64,000 nucleotides of DNA from Planctomycetota bacterium (GCA_029259715.1 JAJDEP010000016.1:1-64000); one strand, 5' to 3'; numbered from the stretch's first letter, positions 23,435 to 31,762 are shown. Numbers and translations are program-made. The notes: generated from the sequence alone by a model not told the origin.

Positions 23435-24756
23435 GAGGAATGCTCCTCGGTTGCGAAGTAGCCAGGGAAGAGCCGCATGGCCACGTCCATGGGGCCGTGG
23501 AACTCGAACTCCCACGGCTGATCCCGAAGGGGCCAGGCGGCTAGCCCCAGGGCGATGACACAGTCGTCGTGGTAGCCCGAGGGCGCGCTGCTGCGTCGAT
23601 GCCCGCTGTTGGTGACGGAGTACTCGAAAGCCTCCAGTTCCTCGATGCCCTCGGGCCAGAGCTTGGAGCGTGGCAGTGTGATCTCACGCCGCTCGAACAT
23701 CATGACGAGGTTGTTGATCAGCGCAGTCTTAGAGCGTGCCGTTAGGCAGTAGGGCCGGACGTTGAGGCCCTTGTTGAACAGCGTCTCGTGGATGGGCTCG
23801 CCCTGGCCGGTTGAGTCGATGTAGACGAGGGCGTCGTTGTAGCGCTCACACGCGGCCCGGATGCGCCGGACCTGGACTGACCAGTCGAGCCGGTGGAAGC
23901 GGTCGACGAAGACCACCTGCGCCTTGTCGTTGAGGATGACGAGGACGGTGTAGTCCTCGACCTTTGCGAGATCGAGACCCGCGAAGTACTGGGCACCGGG
24001 AACCGGCGACTTCCACTTTCCCTTTGCGGCCTCGCGCACGTACCGGAAGACGGCTCCCGAGCCCTCGACGAAGCTCGCCTCGTACTGCTCACCGAAAATC
24101 CGGTCGGGCAATCGGCTCCGCTCTTCCTCGATGATGCTCTTGTCGAGGTGAGGGTTGGTCCAGGAGGGGTAGTTCCAGCTCTGGTAGGTGGCGCCCGGCT
24201 TCTGCCCCGCCCGGAACAGGTCGAAGAAGTAACCCTTTCCGTAGGGCGTCGAGATGAGCAGGGCTTGGCCCCGCTTGTCGACCAGGCGCTGGCTCAGGTG
24301 GCTCTGCCAGATGGTCGGCTTCAAGCGAGCTGCTTCGTCGACGATGAGCCAGTCGAGACCCTCCCCAAGAAGCGACACGGGATTGTCTGCCGACTTGGCG
24401 CGGATCTCTGAGAGCCCGCCACCCATGTTGCGGAGCACGATCCGGCGCTCGCTCTCCTTGAGTTTGACGACACGGTGGTTCAGGTGTCGCGTGATGTGTA
24501 GCAGGACCTCTCGAAAGACCCGGTCAGCCAGATCGTAAGTGGGGGCGACGACCCATCCGATCGAGCGCTCGGCCGGCGACATGGCCATCGCGAGGCCTTC
24601 CATGGCTGCACACAGTGTCTTGCCCCACCGGACGCCGCAGGCCAGGACCCGCCGAGGGGCCTCGCTTCGATGAACCTCCCATTGGCCGGGGTGAGGCGCA
24701 TAACCGAGATCCTCGAAGAAGGCCTTTTTGTTGAGTGGTGTTGCCCTATGGCTCAT
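23431..24756 (-). CDS. phage terminase large subunit, first (upstream) copy
   Basis: The protein is 441 residues from the ATG at 24756; a GTG one codon before is also possible. Walker A is CGVRWGKT (about 40-47), and Walker B is LIVDEAARL with the catalytic Glu near 141. Then come LLISTPYGKGYFFDL, the nuclease strands AGLDLAKVEDYTVL, VYIDSTGQGEP, and YHDDCVIALGLAAW. Both active sites appear complete. It follows the small terminase-like gene with an overlap of 11 bases and is followed by its paralogue with a 4-base overlap. The C-terminal tail (EFEFHGPMDVAMRLFPGYFATEE) differs from that of the second copy, so the two may dock differently. Confidence 0.9.
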   Translation of the reverse strand: MSHRATPLNKKAFFEDLGYAPHPGQWEVHRSEAPRRVLACGVRWGKTLCAAMEGLAMAMSPAERSIGWVVAPTYDLADRVFREVLLHITRHLNHRVVKLKESERRIVLRNMGGGLSEIRAKSADNPVSLLGEGLDWLIVDEAARLKPTIWQSHLSQRLVDKRGQALLISTPYGKGYFFDLFRAGQKPGATYQSWNYPSWTNPHLDKSIIEEERSRLPDRIFGEQYEASFVEGSGAVFRYVREAAKGKWKSPVPGAQYFAGLDLAKVEDYTVLVILNDKAQVVFVDRFHRLDWSVQVRRIRAACERYNDALVYIDSTGQGEPIHETLFNKGLNVRPYCLTARSKTALINNLVMMFERREITLPRSKLWPEGIEELEAFEYSVTNSGHRRSSAPSGYHDDCVIALGLAAWPLRDQPWEFEFHGPMDVAMRLFPGYFATEEHSS

Positions 24757-25237
24757 CACTCAAGCCGTCCTCTGGTTCCGCTGAGTCGAGCTCGCCGTCT
24801 GCCGCCACGTCTTCTCCGTGACTGAGCCAGCGGTCGTACTCACGGCGAATGGTGTCCTCGACGGTGGTTGCCATCCGTTCGGACGGCTCGCCGCGGATCA
24901 GGCGCTCTTGCTTGATGGCGACATCAAGGGCCCGCACGGCTTCCATGGCGGTGTTCAGCGAGAAGCTCTTCAGGGCTTCGAGCGCCTTGCGCTGCACCAC
25001 CTGCAGCGTCTTGAGGTGACGGACCTTCATCTGCTCGATGGACTCGATGATCGCCTCGTCTGAGCGCTGGCGTGCTTGTGCCTCAAGCCCTGACAGGCGC
25101 TTCTGCCAGCCCTCATTGCTGGCGCGCTTGGTGACGGCCCGCTTGGTGACGCCGTAGTGCTGCGCCACGGTTTCGTAGCTGCGTTCAGGTCCAAGTCCGA
25201 CGTAGTGATCGAAGGCCTCTGGTGGGAGTCTGTTCAT
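24746..25237 (-). CDS. small terminase-like HTH protein
   Basis: The protein has 163 residues. The N-terminal part SYETVAQHYGVTKRAVTKRA is a helix-turn-helix with a recognition helix, as in phage small terminase subunits and related gpP-like proteins. A helical middle (IESIEQMKVRHLKTLQVV) suits oligomer formation, and the tail is acidic (EPEDGLSDEP), a common feature for contact with the large terminase. It starts in the ATGA overlap with the methyltransferase gene and overlaps the first large terminase. Role: recognition of the packaging site on phage DNA. It could be a plain DNA-binding regulator, but the position makes the terminase role most likely. Confidence 0.72.
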   Translation of the reverse strand: MNRLPPEAFDHYVGLGPERSYETVAQHYGVTKRAVTKRASNEGWQKRLSGLEAQARQRSDEAIIESIEQMKVRHLKTLQVVQRKALEALKSFSLNTAMEAVRALDVAIKQERLIRGEPSERMATTVEDTIRREYDRWLSHGEDVAADGELDSAEPEDGLSDEP

Positions 25238-26607
25238 GCCGATTCCTCCCGCTCATCAGTCGCCTCCGTCAGCCGCTTCGATGCAAGGACGCTGAAGTGC
25301 TCCCCTGTGCCCTCGAGCGTGGCTTCGCCCCCTGTCGCCCGCTCCCAGCGCCGGACGGCGACGTCGACAAAGGCCGGACTCAGGTCGAGAGCAAAGCACC
25401 GTCGGCCGAGTCGCTCGGCTGCCAAGATCTGGGTGCCGCTCCCGGAGAATGGCTCGAGGCAGATGTCGCCCGGGCGCGTGTGCAGCTCCATCGGGATCTC
25501 GAAGAGCCGCAGTGGCTTCTGCGTCGGGTGCTCATTGCCCACGATCCTCTGCTTGCCCTCCCAGTCGACCTCCCAAACGGTGTTCATCTGGGCCATCCCG
25601 TGCTTGGGGCGGTTGCCTTTGCGCCAACCAAAGGCGCAGGGCTCGTGACGCCACTGGTAGTAGCTGTGCCCAAAGACCGCTGTCGGCTTGACCCAGACGA
25701 TCACCTGGTGGAACAGGATGTCGCGCTCGGCCAGCACCTCGGCCAGCACGTGCTGCTGGACGTGGGCATGCCAGACGTAGAAGGGGGCGTGGGCCTCGAC
25801 ATGGGGAAGCTGGGCTTCCAGGGAGGCCCTCAGGAAGTCCCCCAGATCTTCAATGTCGATCTCCCGGTAGACCGCCGACCAGTCCTTCCCTGATGGCTTG
25901 CCGTTGTGGACGGGGCGGTTGGCGCCGGTGTAGTCGACGCAGTAGGGCGGATCGGTGCTCAAGAGACTCGCCTGAGCGCCGTTCATGAGGCGCGCGATAT
26001 CCGATGCGCTCGTGGCATCTCCGCACAGGAGGCGGTGATCTCCCAGCAGCCACAAGTCCCCAGGACGACTCACGGGTTGAGTGGGGGGCTCACCAGGTCC
26101 TGGATCGTCGATGTCTTGTGGCGAGCCCTCTCCGCCGAGGTCGGACAGCAACTCGTCAATGTCATCATTCGAGAAGCCGATGCCCTGCAGGTCGTCGGCG
26201 GCGCGCAGTTGGGTGAGCAAACGCGCCAAGGTCTCGTGATCCCATTCGGCCAACTCAGCCGTGCGGTTCAAGGCAATGGCGAGGGCTGTTGCCTGCAGCT
26301 CGGTCATGGTCAGCTCGACGACATCGCAGGTCGTCCAGCCGAGTTCTCGCATGGCCACGAGGCGGCCGTTGCCGCCGATGACGCGCCCAGTGGCTTTGTG
26401 GACGACCAGCGGTTCGGCCTGGCCAAAGCGAAGGAGGCTGGCCTTGATCGCCTCGAGATTGCCGACGCCGTGAAGGCGGGCATTCGCAGGGTCGAGATGA
26501 AGCGCGTCGAGCGCGACCTTCCGGATCTCTAGGCCCGGCGATCGGCTCCCTGGCTCGTCTGCATTCGTGTTCGCTGCTGCACTTGCATGTCGTTCTTGAT
26601 CGGCCAT
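25234..26607 (-). CDS. ParB-like domain fused to DNA methyltransferase
   Basis: The protein has 457 residues. Residues 28-115 form a ParB/Srx-like domain with GGNGRLVAMRELG, a motif of ParB N-terminal domains that in phages precedes methylases. The C-terminal half is an N6-adenine or N4-cytosine methyltransferase with the catalytic DPPY (219-222) before the SAM-binding FSGSGT near residue 403, the order of the beta class. Target and specificity are unknown. Such fusions are common in phages and integrated elements and may protect phage DNA from host restriction. No restriction enzyme gene is nearby. The start ATG follows GGGAGGCGAGCC. It overlaps the small terminase gene by 4 bases. Confidence 0.88.
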   Translation of the reverse strand: MADQERHASAAANTNADEPGSRSPGLEIRKVALDALHLDPANARLHGVGNLEAIKASLLRFGQAEPLVVHKATGRVIGGNGRLVAMRELGWTTCDVVELTMTELQATALAIALNRTAELAEWDHETLARLLTQLRAADDLQGIGFSNDDIDELLSDLGGEGSPQDIDDPGPGEPPTQPVSRPGDLWLLGDHRLLCGDATSASDIARLMNGAQASLLSTDPPYCVDYTGANRPVHNGKPSGKDWSAVYREIDIEDLGDFLRASLEAQLPHVEAHAPFYVWHAHVQQHVLAEVLAERDILFHQVIVWVKPTAVFGHSYYQWRHEPCAFGWRKGNRPKHGMAQMNTVWEVDWEGKQRIVGNEHPTQKPLRLFEIPMELHTRPGDICLEPFSGSGTQILAAERLGRRCFALDLSPAFVDVAVRRWERATGGEATLEGTGEHFSVLASKRLTEATDEREESA

Positions 26608-26683
26608 GGCTCGCCTCCCGTAGGTCGGTGAGCCGAGACTAGGCCGGTCTTTTTTCTAGAGGCGTGACAAAGAACGAGAGTTG

Positions 26684-27955
26684 CTACGCGAGCTTGTCCC
26701 TCTGGCGCTTGCGGCGTTGACGCTCAACCTCGCTGGACAGATTGTGGCGAGCGCAGTAGTTGGGCAGGGCGGCATTCCCTTTGGCAGGAGTCACTTCGTG
26801 AATGAAGAGGGGGGCGGGGCAAGATGAGTCTCTGCAGAGGCGGAGTGTCCATCGCGGACTGAGGCGGCCCGCTAGCTCCCGGGAGTGGCAGAACCGGAAA
26901 AACTGGTGGGCTGTCGCCTCGGACTGCGGGCAGGTGCCGACGACGGCGCCGAAGACCTCGATCGCTTCGTCGAAGGTGAAGCTGGGCTCGCTCAAGTTCA
27001 GGCCATGTCGGCGGCGACGCTTCCAGATGGCCTTAGTGGCCTCCAAGCCACGGGCAGTCTCATTCGGCAGGAATAGCGTCATGCGCAAATAGGCCGAGTT
27101 CCGGAAGAACCCTTCGACTCCATCGCTCTTCTCAGGGAGGACGCAGTCAGGGTGACCCCATTCCGTGCTCCAGCCAGGAATGGGCAACCCCCGAGGGGCA
27201 TCCCAGTCCTCCGGCGGGTCCATGGCCATGAATCCCAGCCATGCTCCCACGCTTCTGAACTTGATGAAGCTGGCCGCTTGGATCTCCTGTTTCTCTCGGA
27301 GACTGAGCTCGACAGGCCTCTCGTGATCGTCAATCCCGATCGCGACCCGGCGCTTTGCGGCACGGATGCCCCCACTGTCCGTTTGCTCGACTTCGGGGTA
27401 GCCGTTGCGACTGGGATAGCGGTCGAGCATGTCCTGGTAGACACCCAAGCCGATTGCGACGGCCGCCTTGTAAGCTTGCGAGTAGCAGAGGGTCGCGACG
27501 TCGGATCGCGGGGCTCGGCCTGGCCAATAGGCGGTCATCGCTTCCTGAGTGTCGATGCTTCCTGACCTTTGCAAGTAGCGACTCGCCCCGTCTGCAAGGG
27601 CGAGGTACATGCTGACCAACGTCGTGAGCACGCCCCAATCAGCCCGTTGGAAGTTTCGGTTGTATGCCTCGACGACCCGGCGGCACTCGCGTGTCGCCAG
27701 CTCGCCGTGGCGGGCGCGGTCGGCGTTCTGTTTTTCATGACCATGTGCAATGCGAAGTCTCGCACCTGCCCGACGCGAGGCCGCGAACTCCTGCATCATG
27801 CGCATCCCAGCCTTCCCGCCTGCCGCGACGCAGCGGCGAATCATTGCCTCCTCCTCGTCGTCTGACGGGAGCATGCCGTGGATGCGCTGGATGAGCTCTT
27901 CTGTCTCAGAGCTACGAGGGCGTCCTTGCCCTCGACGTGGATGTGAACGTGTCAT
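26684..27955 (-). CDS. phage-element protein of unknown function with Cys/His end
   Basis: The protein is 423 residues from the ATG at 27955, which follows CAAGGAGGGCTG. The start is basic (SHPRRGQGRPR) and a helical part follows. Near the end a Cys/His cluster, CRDSSCPAPLFI...NYCARH, can hold a zinc ion, and a Lys/Arg-rich tail (RQRRKRQRDKLA) suggests nucleic acid binding. I recognise no family. The gene has fewer GC-ending codons than its neighbours outside the element, which fits transfer. It is separated from the methyltransferase gene by 76 bases with an AT-rich patch (CTTTTTTCTAGAGG), and may be a replication or regulation gene of the phage. Confidence 0.65.
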   Translation of the reverse strand: MTRSHPRRGQGRPRSSETEELIQRIHGMLPSDDEEEAMIRRCVAAGGKAGMRMMQEFAASRRAGARLRIAHGHEKQNADRARHGELATRECRRVVEAYNRNFQRADWGVLTTLVSMYLALADGASRYLQRSGSIDTQEAMTAYWPGRAPRSDVATLCYSQAYKAAVAIGLGVYQDMLDRYPSRNGYPEVEQTDSGGIRAAKRRVAIGIDDHERPVELSLREKQEIQAASFIKFRSVGAWLGFMAMDPPEDWDAPRGLPIPGWSTEWGHPDCVLPEKSDGVEGFFRNSAYLRMTLFLPNETARGLEATKAIWKRRRRHGLNLSEPSFTFDEAIEVFGAVVGTCPQSEATAHQFFRFCHSRELAGRLSPRWTLRLCRDSSCPAPLFIHEVTPAKGNAALPNYCARHNLSSEVERQRRKRQRDKLA

Positions 27956-28037
27956 CAGCCCTCCTTGATCAGACAAGGCAGTGCCTGACGTGGGTGAGGA
28001 CGGCCGGCGACTTCCCAGAAGCCGCCGACCGGACCGT

Positions 28038-28280
28038 CTAGTGCTCGGTGTCGCGGGGCGGGAGCGGATCGTTGCCGTAGCTGTCCTTGCTGCGGATCCG
28101 ATTGTTCCGGCCCTTGATGATGAGTTCGCCGTGCGACTGCTTGGCCAAGTCACGGCCTCGCGCGGCGGCCTCACCCTGGGTGCCAAAGACTCCCGAGGCG
28201 CGCTCGGCGCCCTCGCGTCTGAGGTGCCATTGCTTGTCCTCGCCCTGACTCACCCAGTAATTCGGTGAACTGCTCGACAT
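28038..28280 (-). CDS. DUF2188-family small protein
   Basis: The protein is 80 residues from the ATG at 28280; an ATG nine bases earlier (28289) is also possible. The sequence NYWVSQGEDKQWHLRREGAERASG, with GELIIKGRNNRIRSKDSYGNDP at the end, is the DUF2188 pattern (a strand pair, a helix with TQGEAAARGRDLAK, and the conserved D-S-Y-G-N-D-P end). The family is widespread in bacteria and has no known function. It lies downstream of, and divergent from, the XRE regulator and could be cargo of the phage element. Confidence 0.85.
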   Translation of the reverse strand: MSSSSPNYWVSQGEDKQWHLRREGAERASGVFGTQGEAAARGRDLAKQSHGELIIKGRNNRIRSKDSYGNDPLPPRDTEH

Positions 28281-28466
28281 CGCCTTCATCTCCAATTGAT
28301 GGAAGAACGGCGGCAGGGACGCAGGGACGATCCCGACGACCTCCTGGCCGCCAGGCCCCATTCTCGGTCCCAGAGACGGCAACGTCAAGGATGGCAACGG
28401 TATCGTGTGTTATGCCAACACGTTGGCTCCGTTGACCATGCCGCCCGAGTGGTCCATGCTGGGTTC

Positions 28467-28823
28467 GTGGACGCCTCGGGTCGCCTTTACCAGATCGTCG
28501 GAGAGCGAGTCCGCAAACGCCGCGAGGGCTTGGACCTCTCCCAAGAGGAGCTCGGACGCCGCATTGGCCGAGCGCGCACGACGGTTTCAAACTTTGAGGC
28601 AGGCCGACAGAAGCTCCCCCTTCACCAGCTTCTGCTGATCGCGACGGCCCTCGAGGTCGAGCTTCACGACCTTCTCCCGACCCACGCCGAACTCGAGCAG
28701 CCCGGGACGGTCTCGGTCCTGGTTGGCAAGACGTCAGCTGACGTACCTCCTGAAGCGGCCAAGCTCATCGAAGGAATCCTCTTGGAGTCGAAGAATGGCC
28801 AACGCCCGCGTTCGCGCCGCTGA
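28467..28823 (+). CDS. XRE-family transcriptional regulator
   Basis: The protein is 118 residues if the GTG at 28467 is the start; another GTG at 28449 is in frame and neither has a clear ribosome site. Helix-turn-helix: RKRREGLDLSQEELGRRIGRARTTVSNFEAGRQKLPLHQLL, the cro/C1 fold. It ends with a short helical tail (PPEAAKLIEGILLESKN). It overlaps the next gene by 29 bases. Pairs of XRE regulators and ImmA/IrrE peptidases control excision in integrative elements, where damage signals lead the peptidase to cut the repressor. That is the likely role here and may control the divergent genes on the minus strand. Confidence 0.82.
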   Translation: MDASGRLYQIVGERVRKRREGLDLSQEELGRRIGRARTTVSNFEAGRQKLPLHQLLLIATALEVELHDLLPTHAELEQPGTVSVLVGKTSADVPPEAAKLIEGILLESKNGQRPRSRR

Positions 28824-29334
28824 AAGCCGAGCAGCAGAGTTGCTGGAGAGGCACGGCATCGATGGGCCTGCCGTCCTCGTTGAGGACCTTGCAAGAGCCG
28901 AGCACCTGATCGTCCGGACGGCACCGCTGGAAGACGACGTCTCGGCGTTTCTCGTCTTGGCCCCGGACACGCCGCCGGTGATCGCTGTGAACGCCACGCA
29001 TCATCTCAACCGGCGGAGATTCTCGGTGGCGCACGAGATCGGTCACTACGCATTGCACAAGCACCAGTCGGAGCTCTTCGTCGACGGTTCCTTTGTGCAT
29101 TTCCGTGACGGCATCAGCACCATGGCCATCGATCCCAAGGAGATCGAGGCCAACGCATTCGCAGCAGCGCTGTTGATGCCAGCTGCGTTCATCCAGAGTG
29201 ACCTTGGCAAGAAGAAGTACTGCAGTCTGGAGCCTGAAGCGCTGGCCTCCCTTGCACGCCGATACAAGGTCAGCGAACAGGCCCTGAAGTACAGGCTCGT
29301 GAATCTCGGCATCCTGCCGGGTTTCGACGAGTAG
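28795..29334 (+). CDS. ImmA/IrrE-family metallopeptidase
   Basis: The protein has 179 residues from the ATG at 28795. It contains the zinc-binding motif VAHEIGHYAL with the two His and the catalytic Glu, and further on the helix EIEANAFAAALLMP that carries the third ligand Glu. These are the marks of the ImmA/IrrE family, soluble peptidases that cleave repressors in integrative elements. The C-terminal part (LASLARRYKVSEQALKYRLVNLG) is a helical DNA-binding-like module usual in this group. It overlaps the XRE gene, so the two are translated together. It marks the right side of the phage-derived element. Confidence 0.9.
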   Translation: MANARVRAAESRAAELLERHGIDGPAVLVEDLARAEHLIVRTAPLEDDVSAFLVLAPDTPPVIAVNATHHLNRRRFSVAHEIGHYALHKHQSELFVDGSFVHFRDGISTMAIDPKEIEANAFAAALLMPAAFIQSDLGKKKYCSLEPEALASLARRYKVSEQALKYRLVNLGILPGFDE

Positions 29335-29832
29335 GCGACAGCGGTAGGCCACCCTCGTCGAGTCTTCACTGACCACTCAGCTACAGGTGTAGCGGGGGAG
29401 TTCCCCGGCACAGGAGGGCCTGAGGCGCGTCGACGCATAACCCCTGCGCGAATCTGGACTTCGGGCCGCACTGTCGGGCGCAGGGCGCCCGGATCGGGGA
29501 ACCGGTGGGGAACTCGCGGGGAATGCGCAAGAGATCAGTGTGGGGCGACTTGGGCGCGTGAGGCGCGGCTCTCGTGAGCCACGCAGTGCATCTCCTCCTC
29601 ACCAAAGGACGCCCCCGCTACCATTTACTCGCGATGAGCGAGACGCGAGATGGCCGGTGGGCGAGAGCCGGCGGGCCATCGGCAATTCAGGCCACCAACC
29701 CCCTCTCCGCCACCGCGCCCTCGGGCTCTTGCGAGTGAGGGGTACGGGGCGTGGTGGAGTCGTCCGGCTCTGACGGTGGTCGAGGTCTTCGACGGAATGT
29801 CGTGACGCGCGGTCGCGTAAGGTCGGCCACAG
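29335..29832. other. long intergenic stretch, right flank of the phage element
   Basis: About 500 bases without a convincing gene on either strand; open frames here are short and have no ribosome site. It holds GGAC-rich and GGGGAAC-rich patches, and GGACGCCCCCGCTACCATTT (29607-29626), which resembles the elements at 31600 and 41386. This stretch is a candidate for an attachment site, but no direct repeat with the left flank was found by eye. Confidence 0.4.
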
Positions 29833-30120
29833 ATGCAGATTGCGGTCGCCTCCCTCGCCGGTCTCAGCGTCCTCACCTTCCTGACCTTCGGTTGGGACAA
29901 GCGGGCCGCGCGGCGGGGAGGCCGCCGGGTCTCCGAGGCGCGCCTGCTGTTGCTGGCGGCGCTCGGGGGGTGGCCCGGGGCCTGGATCGCGGCGAGCGTG
30001 TTCCGGCACAAGACGGTCAAGACGAGCTTTCGCATCCGGCTCGTCCTGGTGTCGTTGCTGAACCTGGCCGTCGTGGCGGCGGCGTGGTGGTTCCTCGTGC
30101 GCACAGCCAGCCCCGGCTGA
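29833..30120 (+). CDS. DUF1294-family small membrane protein
   Basis: The protein has 95 residues and three hydrophobic segments. It matches the DUF1294 pattern: YGWDK-like FGWDKRAARRGGRRVSE, then LLLLAALGGWPGAWIAASVFRHKTVKTSFR. The family is common in bacteria and sometimes fused to cold-shock domains, but its function is unknown. It is a single gene, followed by two hairpins, and faces the glycosyltransferase on the other strand. Confidence 0.88.
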   Translation: MQIAVASLAGLSVLTFLTFGWDKRAARRGGRRVSEARLLLLAALGGWPGAWIAASVFRHKTVKTSFRIRLVLVSLLNLAVVAAAWWFLVRTASPG

Positions 30121-30125
30121 GCTGC

Positions 30126-30147
30126 AGGCCGACCGGGAGGTCGGCCT
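30126..30147 (+). terminator. 9-bp hairpin after the DUF1294 gene
   Basis: AGGCCGACC (30126-30134), loop GGGA, GGTCGGCCT (30139-30147) gives a perfect 9-bp stem six bases after the stop codon. There is no T-run, so it may be a rho-linked or GC-rich type terminator. Confidence 0.6.
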
Positions 30148-30176
30148 GATGACGTCTCGGTATCGCTAGCCGACCA

Positions 30177-30194
30177 CCCGCCGCTTTCGGCGGG
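30177..30194. terminator. 7-bp hairpin between convergent genes
   Basis: CCCGCCG (30177-30183), loop CTTT, CGGCGGG (30188-30194) is a perfect stem in the gap between the DUF1294 gene and the glycosyltransferase. It could serve transcripts from both sides. Confidence 0.5.
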
Positions 30195-30220
30195 AGTCTC
30201 CGTCGCGCGAAGGAAGCGCG

Positions 30221-31510
30221 CTACCCGAGGATCGCTTCGAGGACGTTGCAAGCGGCTGCCGAGCCATCCTCGGCGCGCACCGTCGCGGCCATCGCCGCAG
30301 CCCGGGCGCGCATGTCCTCGCTGGCGAGCAACTCGGTGAGCGTGTCCGCCAAGCGGGACGGTTTGAGTCGATGCGGGTTCAGCGTGAGCCCGAGCCGCAG
30401 GCGCTTCACCCGCAGCGCGCTGTCGAACTGGTCGTGTGCGAAGGGGACGACGAGCTGGGGGTGCCCGGCCCGGAGCGCCTGACCCGTGGTGCCGATGCCG
30501 CCCGCGTGCACCACGATGGAAGCCGCGTCGAACAGGGGTGACACGGCCGTCGAACGGATCGCGAGGATCTGGTTTGTCGTTGGGTCCGTGCCTGCGTTCG
30601 TGCCTGTGTCCGCCAATGGGCCTGCGCCCACGGCATCGCCCACCACCAGCACCGCGCGCTGGCCCAGCCGCCGCGCCGCCTCGGTGGCCGCTGCGTAGAA
30701 GTCGCCCGCCACCGTGACCGCAGACGACCCCAGCGAGAACACGAGCGGCGCCGGGCCCTCGGCGAGGAAGCGGCCCAGCCGTTCGGCGTCGGCGTCCCCG
30801 CCGAAGTCGGCGTCATGAAAGGGGAAGCCGCAGGCCGTGGTCCGCGGCGGCCAATCCGGTTGGGGGAGCGCGAAGTGTCCGGAGAACAGCGCGAGCACGG
30901 CGTGCGGTGAGAACTGCCCTTCCCAGAAGGGATCGGCGTCGGCGGGCAGGCCGAGTTCCCGACGGAAGTCGCGGATGGGCTCGCTCCAACTCCAGGAGAT
31001 CTTCTTCATCAGGCGCCAGAGCGTGCCGACGGCGGTCGGGCCGAGGGGTCGCAGTCGCGCCAACCATGTTGCGCCCGGCAGGGCCGGCGGGTCGTGCGCC
31101 GAGCAGAACACCATGGGGGAGAGCACGGTCGACACCCACGGGAGCCCGGACTGCTCGCCGAAGAGGGGCGCGGCGTAGGTGAGCGAGTGCGATGCGAGCA
31201 AGTTCGCGCCTTCGCATGCGGCCTCGAGGTCGCTGTAGCTCTCGCGCAGGTGGGGGATCACGAGTTCGCGCACGACGTACTCGGTGCCCCGGCGCGGTTC
31301 CATGGCACGACGCATGGTCTCCGCATCCTCGAAGTCGACGTCCGGCCGGATGGCGGCGAAGGCGAGGCCCGCCTCCTCCACCGCGGAGCGATACACGCGT
31401 GGCGCCGCGATCACGGCGATGTGTCCGCGGCGGTGCAGCTCTCGGCCGATGGCGAGGTACGGGTAAAGGTCGCCGTAGGAGCCGAACGTGGTCAGGACGA
31501 TGCGCGCCAC
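30221..31510 (-). CDS. GT1-family glycosyltransferase
   Basis: The protein is 429 residues from the GTG at 31510, chosen because GGGAGG stands eight bases before it; in-frame ATGs further upstream add only low-complexity residues. The N-terminus IVLTTFGSYGDLYPYLAIGRELHRRGH is the acceptor-side Rossmann fold of UDP-glucosyl/rhamnosyl transferases of the MGT and sterol glucosyltransferase type. The C-terminal half has VFSLGSSAV and the sugar-nucleotide motif VVHAGGIGTTGQALRAGHPQLVVPFAHDQFDSA. Acceptor is unknown; sterols, hopanoids, and natural products are possible. It is divergent from the large secreted protein at 31763. Confidence 0.9.
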   Translation of the reverse strand: MARIVLTTFGSYGDLYPYLAIGRELHRRGHIAVIAAPRVYRSAVEEAGLAFAAIRPDVDFEDAETMRRAMEPRRGTEYVVRELVIPHLRESYSDLEAACEGANLLASHSLTYAAPLFGEQSGLPWVSTVLSPMVFCSAHDPPALPGATWLARLRPLGPTAVGTLWRLMKKISWSWSEPIRDFRRELGLPADADPFWEGQFSPHAVLALFSGHFALPQPDWPPRTTACGFPFHDADFGGDADAERLGRFLAEGPAPLVFSLGSSAVTVAGDFYAAATEAARRLGQRAVLVVGDAVGAGPLADTGTNAGTDPTTNQILAIRSTAVSPLFDAASIVVHAGGIGTTGQALRAGHPQLVVPFAHDQFDSALRVKRLRLGLTLNPHRLKPSRLADTLTELLASEDMRARAAAMAATVRAEDGSAAACNVLEAILG

Positions 31511-31599
31511 TCTGGGGTCCTCCCGTGCTCCGCCTGTTGTCCGCCTCATCTGCGGTGCCCTGCTACGGAGCGCCAACCAAACTCGGGGCGATCAGGTCA

Positions 31600-31631
31600 C
31601 ATGGTGACCGAAGGGCGCCCCCGCGACCAAT
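31600..31631 (+). promoter_or_regulatory. promoter-like conserved element, copy A
   Basis: The stretch CATGGTGACCG...GCGCCCCCGCGACCA is nearly repeated at 41386-41418, upstream of hflK, and in shorter form near 29607. It stands in the intergenic region upstream of the large secreted protein. A shared promoter or protein-binding site is possible; this is inferred from similarity only. Confidence 0.35.
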
Positions 31632-31762
31632 CCCTCGAATGGACCCGCGGGGGGCTTTCGGTAGGGATCACAGGCGGGACACGCTCCGTTAGACTCTTCC
31701 CCGGATGTCCCAGGCGCCCGTCAAGGTCACCGGCGCCGTGAACTGTTCCGGGAGCGACGTTG

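Noticed and set aside
23431-24756. first terminase as a frameshifted version of the second
   Set aside because: Both are full length with separate starts, complete motifs and different tails, so they are paralogues rather than a broken gene.
29335-29832. tRNA or integration site flanking the phage element
   Set aside because: I could not fold a cloverleaf or find a matching direct repeat near 21.8 kb by eye.
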